Part shown: positions 35,001 to 47,000 of the stretch, piece by piece | Layout of the letters: each line of letters starts with the position of its first letter | Position numbering within the stretch: the first letter of the stretch is position 1 | NCBI RefSeq assembly: GCF_932276165.1 | Contig: NC_064012.1 | Location: 13,523,501 to 13,587,500, forward strand | From: Plutella xylostella | Taxonomy: Eukaryota; Arthropoda; Insecta; Lepidoptera; Plutellidae | Direction of reading: 5' to 3' | DNA: 64,000 bases | Made by a program: the position numbers and the translations under genes | Notes under the pieces: generated by a model | Database searches by the model: none | What the model saw: the letters and a program-made list of their open reading frames with translations, nothing else | What the model was told of the DNA's origin: nothing

Positions 35001-38000
35001 TGCTTAGGTTTTCCAGTGTTCTGTGACATTCTAAAATTAATTTAGATTTTGTTACAGTTCTGCCTAAGGCACCTAAAATAGCCATACTGTCTGTGTAGAA
35101 GCAGATATTGCTATTTTTTGTGTCTTTTATTTGTGTATCTCCGTCAAGTAGGCTGGCAGCTTCTGCCTGAAAAACAGTAGCTTTGTTTCCGAAGCTGACA
35201 GAGTATTGTAAATTAAGTTCTGGGCAGAAGACACCTCCACCGCTGCCCTTCTTGTTCATTGGCTCCGTCAATGTAGATATTGATGTCGTCGGGGGTTAGT
35301 GGTTTAGGAAAAGGAATTTTAGCAGTTATGATCATGGTGTTGTTTACGGACGTTCCTGTTGGCATCTCTTCTTAGCGTGTCGGCGGGAAACACTAAACAC
35401 TAGAGCTTTTCTAGGGTGTGTCACTGTGGTAAAAGGATAAGGCGGTCAGAATAGCGTCAGTTGCTGACTGTGCACCTACTTCATACTTAATTCTTCCTTA
35501 AAACTTCAATTTTGTTATAATAATATTTTTAGTATAGTCATAGTCAGGCCAGCGGCCGCTACATGGGTTCGCTATCGGCGTTCCACCAATCACGCATAGC
35601 GCCGTATTTATAGCGAATTGTGTTATAGTGACGTTTATGTTCGTGGATGTCGAATCCGTATAGTGGCAGCAGAATCGTCAACGCGTAAGTATTTTTTTCT
35701 TTTTTCTTATGACTATGGGGACTTATACGTTAATTCTAGATACATACTTTGAGCACATGATCCTGCCCTCCAGTCAGGATGCGCCCGCCCTCGCAAATCA
35801 GCTCGCTGATTGGCTGCTGGTGCGGCCGGCACTGCGCCAATCGCACGCAATGCACCTCTGAAATTAACATTGTGAATAGGTAGGATTAGGAACGGAAATA
35901 TACCTACAGGTTTTTGCAAAAATTGTGAAGTAGCTGACATGGTAGAAATGCTTCCTCATATAAACTTTGTTGGTTGGCTTTAACATTCGTAGGCTGGTCG
36001 TTACTCATTCCTTCTCCCACTTCATCATCGTCATCATCATTAGCCTATATAGCAGTCCACTGCCGGACGTAGGCCTCTCCCAAAGCACGCAACTGAATGC
36101 GATCTATAGCTTTCCTTCTCTAACTTATAGAACAGCTATCAATTTCATATTGTTTCTTTATCTGGCTGTGCTATAATGTCCCTTACAGTTGACAAGTCAT
36201 TGAGAAATAGTCCTTACCCTCTCCGTCGCTAGATTCAGACTCGTATGAGAAGCTCGCTCGCGGTATGCACCCAGCCGACCCCGTGCGTTTGTGAGCTGCA
36301 ATAGAAATTAACACTAGGTTAATATATATACATTTCTTCCTGTATGTAATACATAATGGACCATTAAGATGCTTGCTTGGGATAATTTGCTGGATACAGG
36401 GTGGAATTTTATGAGTGGACAGCTGCTTTTCCGCGATTTCAGCACAGGTCTCATAATGAAAGTTGCTAAGTGTATACGGGTACATTTGACCTGGTATTTG
36501 TCACTGATGAAAATTGGTACTCACTTTAGGACCGATACCAGTACATTGATCTAGTATTGAGTTTGTCACTGACAAAAATCGAACTGCAGTTACTTACTTT
36601 CAAAAGTTACTTTGGGTACGTCACTGATAAAATTCCACAAGACCACCACAGGCAGGGAATCGTTTTATCAGTGACCAGCTGTCTTATAGTAATTTCAGCA
36701 TCGTTCCCACAGTGAAAGTTACTTATTATGACGGGTATTGAGTGTATCACTAATAAAATTCCACCCTGAATACTCACTTTCAAACAGTAATACAGGTGCA
36801 TCACTGTAAAAATTCGACCCTATTCTGTTGAATTCATCGGTAGGCACACTGATAAACCCCCCCCTACGCACGTGCACACAGAAACTCACCCCTAGCGGCG
36901 GCGGGGGCGCGGGGCGCGGCGTCGACGCGCAACAACACGAGGTGTCCGCCGAGCGACGCGGCCGCCACGCGCCGCGCGCCGCGCCACAGCCGCGCCACAC
37001 ACACGCCCAGCTGCGGGGACGCCCGCGCACTCGACCACCACCAAATGCCCTGTGGAGTGAAGGGGGTAAAGTTAAGTAGGTTATAAATGTTGGGTTGTAA
37101 AGAACAAGTGATAGTCACATGGCAATATATCCCTATGGTCTGTTTTTTTTTTTATCTCAGATACTAAATAGACAGTTTCTGAATGTTGCATCAACAGTCG
37201 ACTGTCACGCGATTAAGGGCCCGTACAGGGTGACGTGCCGCGCCAATTTTGGGTTTTCAATGCTCTTCACACAGCACACGCAGTGACACGCACACATGTA
37301 AGTTTGCACAGTGGGTCGATAAACTTTTACTCGCCAACTTTATTGACAATTATGTTCAAGTACATTTTGGGTGATTTTAGGGTAAGTAAGTATAATTCTT
37401 ACTTACACTGGTAGGCACCAGGAAAGAGTAGAAGTTAATAGGGGTGCCACTTTACTCTATACTCGGAACCCGATTAGCTTTCTCAAACCAATGTGGTATT
37501 TACTTGTAGAAAGGTAACTAAAAGTATTAAAGTGTAGATAATAAGTTTCGGGCATCCTCCAGCCAACTGAACCCCGACGACAAAGCAAAGTAAATACATA
37601 GTGTCGCAATAGGGCTATACTAAGCCAAAAGGGGATGACTCAAGGGGTCATTCTGAACAACTTTTGTTCTACGAGATTTGCAAATTCGCGAAAAAAAATA
37701 TTCGTTTTCCATGGTAAAAAGTCACATGTCCAACAAAGTTTCTATGAAAAAGGTTTTTTTTTGTTAATTTCCAAAACTCGTAGAGCAAAAGTTCAGAATG
37801 ACCCCCTGTCTTACTCCTTTTTACCCGACTGCCGAAGGAGGAGGGTAATGTTTTTTGATTGTATGTATGTATATATGTATGTTTGTCTGGTTCTTTGTTC
37901 CCTCCTGTAGCCTAAACGGCTTGATAGATTTTGATGTATGAGGTATTGTTAGAAGCGTATTGATGGCGCGATGGCTATAGGCTATGTGACGTTCCATTAA

Positions 38001-41000
38001 AATGTACATAGCGCCCTCTTGAGGACATAACGTGATGATCGAAAAAATAATAATTCAACTTTGCCGTGTAAGGTATCAAATGAATGGACTTGATTTTCAC
38101 ATTACAAAAATATGCATATTGAAGGTATTTAAATAACAACACCAAAATTATTGAAATAAAAAATGATCATGAACTATCTACCGACGTAAAATTTCATAAA
38201 ATAAAAACAACTAAAAAGTTACAAATAAAAAAATACAATTATAAAAAACTAAAAACCTGACTGTACGCTAAAAACATGAAAACGAGTCCCAATGTTAATG
38301 GAAAGTATCGCAGGCGGGGACCAACTTGACCGCCACTCAAGGCCGTTTTCTAAGTAACATTCAGCTAAATGGTGAACCCTCTGCTGGTATAATTTGTTTA
38401 TATACCGCTTTTTCAATACCTGTAAGTACATTTTTTGGCAGCATAATATTTTTACTTAATTTTAGGGTTTCGAACGTCAAAAGAAAAAAAGCAACCGTTA
38501 TAGGATCTCTTTGTTGTCCGTCTGTCTGACTGACTGTCTGTCACCGCCCTTTTTCTCAGAAACGGGTAAAGATATCAAGCTTATATTTCGCATAGATGGG
38601 GAGTACCCCAAAAAAAATATTATGGTACTCCCTGTCCCACACAAGTAAATTGGGGCTTATATTTTTTCCAGTTATTTTGATGTGTATCCTTTTTTCTTCT
38701 TTGTTGTTTTGTATAAGTATGTGTTTCTTTTCTTTAAATCTGTATTTTTTTGTTCCTGTCTATGTGTCGAAAAAATGTATCTTTATCTTCAAATCACGCC
38801 ATCTATCGTTTGTTTTTTTTGTGGCTACTGTCTATAGAAGAAATTCCGTCATTGACAATTTTACGTTACGAATTTATTTTTATTTATTTTATTTTTATTT
38901 TTACATTTTCGTGGAGAATCAACAGCATTTTGTTAATAAATAATTATTACTTATGAACACATAACAACTTGATGCCATTAACAGAATGAACTTAGTAAAC
39001 CCAGTAAACCTAACACATCCAGAGGAAAAACAAAATCTCTTTCTCTCTCTCTGAAAAACATACTTAATAGCCCAAACTCGATGCTTTTAGCTATTAACAT
39101 CTTTGAAATAAAATTGAGCCACCACCGTGTTACTGCCCTCATCAGATCCTCACGAGACCATACCTCAACCAGCACCAAGAGACTGTATTTTTGATCCCTA
39201 ACCTAATGTTCGTGCGTATTGTCATCACTTAGATCCATTCGCTATATTCCTGCTCCTCATCAGACCTTTACGAGACTGTAATATCACGAGAATATTGCAC
39301 ACTATCTAATTTAATTTAATGTATTGAATATACTGGAAGAATTATGCTTCCTCAATTTCAAATCAAATTATGTTGGTGTCATAAAAGTTGAAAAAGTGCA
39401 ATGACAACCAATGTGCAGTGATTTTGTATCTGTACACGATAAGATCGCGAGCTGTCAGTGCTGCCTAAACCGACGTGACCCTTCTTTGGAGGCCAGCGGC
39501 CAACTGAGTCAAACGTCACTTGTGTTTATGATTTTATAACACAGAAAGCCGCCATAGATATTTGTATGAAGATTTGAGGGAAAAAAATTGCTCAAGTTTG
39601 GGATTAATTTACACAAAATAAGTGTGTGTTTATTAAAAAACAAGGTATTTAGCGCCTAGTCCAAGCCTTTAACTTTATAATATGATAAAAATCATATGAA
39701 AATTCTTAATAATTACGACACAGTTGTTACAATACGGGAGTGTGATTGACTGGTTTTTCTTGATATTCTGAAATTAATTTACAATTAACCATAATCATTT
39801 ACTTAAATTCGAATGATTCAGCACCTAGCTAGACTCTTCAACTACCTGTGTGATTTTTTTCAAGGCTGTAGAGCATCATTTACTACATAATTCTATGACA
39901 ATGCCAACCCTCGATTCCCTATTGCAGACCCTTAAGTGACGATCTATTGGCGGGACAATCGACTATTGATGAATATATAAAAAACAGACTATAAGTAACT
40001 CTTTTTTCAGCCGTTAACAATAAAATAAGTCGCAGGTAATCAATGATTTGATTTTCAAGCATCTCTAAATCTCAAACAGGCCGTTTGCTCATAGCAGCCG
40101 TTTTACAGGATATTTTTTATTCGTCAATTACGTATGGAGTTATTTGAATAAGTTCACACTAAACATATATCTAACAATGGAAAGTCGCTTCTATAGGTAT
40201 TCTATTTCTTTCATAAATCATTATAAAGGTACACATAAAAACACACAATGCTCGCATGAAAACCCTAGCACAATCACATGAAAAACTCACCATAAGTTTC
40301 CCAGAAGTGGCTTCCCAGAACTCAAGCCGGCCGTCCGCACAGCCCAACACAATCAAGTCATTGCAGAAATCTACGCACCAAATAGGAGACTCACTGACAT
40401 CCCTACAACCCCACCCTCCCTTATCACTATACGTCTCACTCTTCACTTCACTTTCACTTAAAACTATCTTTGGCTTAGTCCGGTTTCTCAAACTGGACTT
40501 TTCGGCACTGTTGAATTTGAAAATGTCACTGCTTTTAGCGTCTGAGTCTTCGGTTGTCAGTTGGTTTGTTATGTCGATGTTTTCTTTGGATTCCAGACCG
40601 TTGAAGTCGGCGTGGTCTGTTTGTTCGCTGCAGTAGAGTTCTCTGGAAGACATAAGATTGTTTTTGTAGGTAAATTAAGAAATAATTTTAAAAAGTACGA
40701 ATGCATTAGTCCACATCCTAAAGACATCGCTTTCAAATTCAAATTCAAATCATTTATTTATAAAATAATATTTATACGTCACAACTCACAAATCATAATT
40801 ACAATCACAAATCATAATCACAAGTTATACTTATTACATTTTATAGATAGGTACATTAGCTAATTAAGTATGTAATATTATTTAGGTAATTACAATTTAA
40901 TTTTAATGTTAATTTATAATGTAGTTTAAAATACAGTAATTTTACAGATAGGTAGGTACAGGTTGTTATTGCAATTTAGTTGGTAGGCAAGGTTGGGGTC

Positions 41001-44000
41001 ACAGAGGACAACGAGGCAGGGAAGTCAGTGAATTTATAAATAGGCATATTAACCAATATATTTTTAAGTTTTGCGATGAAAACGGTTTCAGATTTTGTTT
41101 CTTTTACGTTATCAGGCAGTGCATTGTATACTCTGGGAACGAGAGTGTTAATACATTTATCAGACTTGGCGAGCCTAGTCGCGGGCGCGATCAGCTGGTT
41201 ACGCCGCCGGGTGTTGACCCGGTGGAAGTCTGCTTTAGTATTAAATTTGTCAAGGTTACGCCTTGCGTATTTTGCAACTTCTAGCGAGTATAGGCACGGT
41301 AGAGTTAGGATGTTACAGTTTTTAAATAATTGTTGAGCGGGACAGTCCCATGGTTTGTGAGCAATTATTCGTACGGCACGTTTTTGGAGTCTTAGTATCC
41401 TTTCGGAGCACGCCGCATTACCCCAGAGGTCAACACCGTATGATAGAATCGAGTGAAAATATCCGTAGTATGCTTTTTTCATATTTTCATTAGACAAGCT
41501 ACGAGCCAGACGGGACAGCGCGAAGCACGCGGAGGCGAGGCGGGCGCACGTGACGTCAATGTGGGGCGCCCAGGTGAGGCCGGCGTCGATCACGAAGCCG
41601 AGGTACTTCACCTGGTCCACCTGCGGCACCGCCACTCGTTTGGCAGAGAAAATAATGCATTCGCTAATACTTATTGAAAAAGTTACCGTGCTTTAAACGA
41701 GCCAATGAGAACACAAGACTACCAGTGCTATCCCCGCACCAACCACCTTTTAGGGTGTTTTTAAGGCTGTTTTAACAGCATGCGGATTTCATCACGCACG
41801 CTGGACGGCACGCCATGTTCTTGCATCTCGCGTGCATATTCCAGGCGTTACAATAAATACTTGTATGTATCCCGCGTACGTGACTAAATCCGCACGCTGT
41901 TAAAAACGCCCTTAGGGACATTATAATATATTGATGTTTGATTTGCTTTTGATCGTATATAAATGGTGTGTAAAAAACTTTTTCCATCTATAAGTAATAA
42001 AAGTAATTACCACACTAACCTGTAAGTCTTAGCGAAGCTATACTTGGTTGAGTCGACCTGCGCTAGCGGTGCCTCCGGAGCTCCCGCTCTGAACCGCAGC
42101 CCGCTGAGGTGGCTGCCGAGACCGCGCCGCAGCTTGTGCGGCCACTGGGGGGAGATGGTGAATGAATATGTGGGCATGTCGTAAGAAGTTGCCGTAATCC
42201 TACTATAATATTATAAAGGCGAAAGTATGTGCGTATGTGTGTGTGTGTTTGTTACTACTTCACGTCAAAACGGCTGAACCGATTGTAGGTAATGAAATTT
42301 GGTGTGAGGTTAGCTGACACCCTGGATTAATACATAGGCTACATTTTATAGTAGAATTCCCACAGAAAAACTTTTTAAGGCGAAGCGAAACTATCGGGAA
42401 CAGCTACTGTTGAAAAAGTATAACCCGTGCTTTATATTATATTTTATAAACTTACCTCACTATTTTTCGGTTGTTCTGTGACATCGGGAGGGATGGATAC
42501 TGAAATTTTAAGGCATCTTTTTATCTATGTTCTTATGTAATAAAAAAATTATAATTTAATAGGTACGCAATATTGATTGAATATAACTAATAATATTCGA
42601 TATATTTTTACCTTCTACAATTTTAGGCTCAGCCTCTTTCTTTGAATTCATTTTATCGTACAGTTCTTTTTGTAATTTGAAATATCTGAAACAATGAAGA
42701 AAATGTTAGAAACACGAAATATTTAATTACTTCAGTCATGTATCATTCCGATCCGTGTTTAACAAGCATTAGCTATAGCAATGGAAAATAAAATAATTGA
42801 TCGCACTGAAGACACTTTTTAGCCCCCCCTTACAGGTGTTGGTGGAACATTTTACAAAACCACGCGATGCTATTGGTGCTCTCTATGCCGCGCTCGGCCG
42901 CTATTGGTCAACTCACTTGTGCCTATCTATGTGCGTTATGACCTCCCAGTTCTGCTGGTCCCACAGCTTGATGGTGCCTTGACAACCACGCGCTTGATGG
43001 TGCCTTGACACCATTGGTGCTCTGTATGCCGCGCTCGCCCGCTATTGGTCAACTCACTTGTGGCGGTCGATGTGCGTGATGACCTCCCGGTTCTGCTGGT
43101 CCCACAGCTTGATGGTGCCGTGCAGACAGACAGACAACACTCGGTCAGCATCAGTGACTAGACATTCCACCTCGAACTGGTGGCCGGAGACCACGAGCGG
43201 GACCGCTTCTAGGACCAGCTGGGGAGAAGGTGGTGAGTTGGTAAGGCTTTGGAAATATTGGGACGGATTAGATTAGGTACAGTCATGGGCAAAGAATACT
43301 GACCCCTCTCGGAGTGGCAGAGTTTTAGGACTTAAGTTTGCTAGATCTGTATAGATACACAGTCAAACTACTGTCTTTCGTATGTAACATCGCTATGGGT
43401 TTGAATGGGACGTCGCATCACAAAAAACAATCACAGGCTGCACAAATTCCTTATTTTAATCGCACGCTTTAGAGATGCATGCTCTTAATAAAATAGGGTT
43501 CCCGTATGTCGCAGAAAGTCTGCCGTAAGTATTTTGGGGCTCTTACAAGTAATTTATCATAATATTACCTGTACTGCTGGTTGTTTGGAGATGATCTTCA
43601 GGTATTCCTCCTTCTCGGTCCAGCTCGCGCGCCACTCCGCGTAGTGCCGGGAACACACGCATCTGCAAATATACGCACGTTTTATAAACTTTGTCCTTAC
43701 ATAAACATGTCTTTTTAAAGAGAATCGAGCGACATTCGAGACCGTGATAGTTTATCTCGCTTGCTTTAAAGTCTACAGCATGTTACAATATAGTAAGCTA
43801 AAAGGGGTGACAAAAGATTGTTATAAAACATTTTTGTTAATAGCCCTGTATAAGTATCCCTATTTCCACATTTGAAGCATTGCGGTGTTTCATATCTTGG
43901 GTATGTGGCTTCAGAGCTTCACATAATAGCTTTATAGTTTAGAGTCAATAAAAAATATTTCTGAAATGCTACAAATAACCAGCCAGCCAAGCAAACCCAA

Positions 44001-47000
44001 CTAACCTGTAAAGAACCACCATCATATAAGCTATAACAGCGACACTGATGCAGCACAGTATGGCCAGCAGCAGTATCTCCATGGGAGTCGTCGGGTAGAT
44101 AGGTAGGTCCGTCGCTTTGCCCCAAGCGTGGGGTGGGGCGGATTCAAATGTGTCGAATTCTGTGGGAGAGAGAAATAGTTTAGACAGGGTGGAAGTTTAT
44201 GAGTGACGACAGGTACCTAACACACTAAAGTACTTCATAAACTAGGACTACGTTTATTTAGGAGCCGGCAGTGCAAAAAATAATTATTATATTAAAAATA
44301 AAATAATATAAATTTTAGAAATACATTTGTAGTTTACGTAGGATTTCTTATCACTATCAAACAATGTGTATATATGAGCACTGAGTCGAATACATTGACT
44401 TATCGATAAGACTACCAGTATGAAAATTAAAATTAAAAAATATATTTATTTAAACTAAAGATTATGAAAGTTACAAAAAATATAGGTTGCAGTGTTTGGT
44501 AAAAAATAGAAGGTGGTGATATAGCAAGGGCTACCACATCACACTAGGCTAGGCCTGTGTCGTGGACGTATCTAAGCACACAACTGTGCATCAAACCAAA
44601 TGTTTGCCCATAGATTCAAACCCTAGAACCTTGGCTCCTGATGTAGATTTACTACCACCTGAACTAAGGTATATACTCCGATCTATTACAAAAAGGTGCA
44701 CATAGGCTGGCATGAACTGCCACCTGAACGTAAAGTATACAATTAGTCCACAATTATACTACTATACAGTAAACCTAGGCTGTTTTCAAACGTAGGTGAA
44801 TTTCATCACGCATGCGGGATAGCACGCCATTTTCCCGCGTCTCGCGTGCATATTCCACTCGTTACAATAAATACTTGTATGAACACGTGCGGGGCAATCC
44901 CGCGTGCGTGATCAAATCCGCATGCTGTTAAAAACATCTTTATTTAATTTACTGACCCGGCAATATATCAATAGGGTCCAGCGCAGCAGCCAACGCCTGC
45001 CATCTTAACGGCGGCGGGTCTCTCTCATCCGGGCGGCTCACTCCGACAGCCAGCTCGGGACTCGCGCGCCAGCTGAGCAGCGTCGCTGGGAGTAGGGCCA
45101 CCGAGCGGCCCGAGACCGACGCGTTGTACTGGGAGAGGATGGATGACCAGTGGTAGGGGGACAGTCTGGAATGGGTGAGAGGTTTGTGGTAAATTATGTT
45201 AAATGGTCTAGCAGATATAAAGAAAGAAAGAAAATAAATGGCGTCTTGCCTTACAACGCACCTTCGAAGAGACTTTAGTGTTATTGTTGTTGATTTCATA
45301 AGAATCTTAGATTCATCGTAGTTCTACAACAGGTATTAATAGTAAGGGACTACTTATGAGTAAAGCCGCGTACGGATTGTTGTGGGGATATTCGATGACG
45401 AGTTGTGAATTATGGATAGTTGATGATGATAAAACTCTACCTACACCATAAAATACTAAACATTACCTGGACCACGGGCGGTGATGCGGCGAATGCTTCA
45501 GAAATAGCGTCTCATTAGCTCCGGACGCCGTTTTATCATCCACCTCCATGATCGGCGAAAACATCGCGCTTTCCGACGACTTATAGAACGAATACATATT
45601 CTGACTCTGTGTACTCCGTTCTGTGGTCTTCACGGTTTCCACTACGTCATTCCTCTCTGGACTACTCACGAAGTAATCTACCACTCCAGAGTTGTACACA
45701 ATCATGGAGATCCACACCAGCATCCAGAGCATAAACGCTCGTTGAAAGAAGCGAGTGCGTGCCCAGAAGTTAACCAAACGGATCCGCTTGGGAACCCTAT
45801 TGTCTGGGTGTTTTGGACTACTGTTTCGTTTCGCTACCACATCTGTTGGTGACGATTGAGCTAGCCCGTTCAATCTGGGATGGGATTTCGATTTCGTCAA
45901 TGGGCTGCTTTCTTCTGAATGGCTTTTGTTGTACCGCCAGTTGAGTGAACTGCTCGAGTCGAAGTACTGTTTGAGATGCAACTTGTGGCTTTGTTCTTGG
46001 AAGTATTCCATACGTCTCACATCTATACCGAGGACGGTCGCGAAAAACGTCATCTGGACAAAATAGTCTGATAGCAAACTCACAATCATAAAGATCGAGA
46101 ACTCTTGAATAAACGGAACGAAAGTGAAAAAGCTGACGGTGAGTATTGTGATTTCTGTTAACAGATTCTTCGTGATCGACCATCCTTCTTTGCTCAGGCC
46201 TTGAGCTAGCCTTATCTTAACATCCAGACGGGAGTCAGTCGACGTCACACTTTTCGTCAACACAAGCACATTTTCCAGGCCAACAATGATCACTAAATAC
46301 GGGAAGATCTCTTTGCCTTGTAGACTGAGCGAGAAGCCGAAGTAGAAGCATATTCCTATGGACATGGACAGGCTTCCAGCCACGGTGATTACGGCACACG
46401 CTGCCAGGCCAAGCTTCGACTTGATGAACTCAATTTTCCTCACAGAGAAGTAGACATAGAGGAATATTCCTATGAAGGTGATGGAGAGAGGTATAAACTC
46501 GTGGTAGTTGAATTCTCCCGGGTAGTAGATCAGTGTGACGTCATCGGTGTGTGAGGAAACCGTCTCTTGGTATAAAGGGTACATTTTCTGCAGCTTTTTC
46601 GTTAGCGACTTGATGTATCTGAAAATTTAATGTGATCAAGTTAAAAGTAGTTAAGATTACTAGTTATTAAATCAATTGTTTTTGACACTCCCCATTACTA
46701 CACTATCATACAAATTGAACAATACAGATCCCAATAGAATAAGGCTTGTAAATAAATATACAAACTAAAAATGGCGCCCGAACCCATGACTCTCATGCTA
46801 TCACGATCTATTCGTAGTTTCTCCATTCTCTCGCTTATGTAACGGCCGCAATTTTAATATTGTTTCTTTAATTGCGGGTCCGAGCATTGGTCCGAGCATT
46901 GGTCGAAGATCTGCCGAGGATACAGTGTCGCCATTTTATCAGTAGGTGTAATCAGGGTATGTATGTAGTCGCCTTGGAGATCAACTAGTGTAACCCACTA

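Larger units (their letters stand above)
37050..40290 (-). other. SCAP intron 15
   Basis: 3.2 kb. Holds a MITE (37642-37806) and a lepidopteran repeat (37810-38060). A TCTG-rich stretch near 38515-38540 and poly-T-rich DNA at 38650-38930 show no gene. ORFs there are low-complexity. Confidence 0.6.

Noticed and set aside
36719..37118. Several overlapping Arg/Ala/Pro-rich ORFs on both strands
   Set aside because: They are alternative frames of the very GC-rich SCAP exon 16 (36890-37049); only one frame joins the neighbouring exons in phase.
38596..38956. 115-codon hydrophobic ORF on the plus strand
   Set aside because: Phe/Tyr/Ile-rich translation of T-rich intronic DNA; no homology pattern.
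40735..41695. Possibility that this LINE ORF is an extra SCAP exon
   Set aside because: It contains RT C-terminal motifs, ends with its own stop and tail, and SCAP exons 14 and 15 join in phase without it.
45818..46183. 121-codon ORF on the minus strand
   Set aside because: It is a shifted frame inside SCAP exon 7 and lacks any domain.
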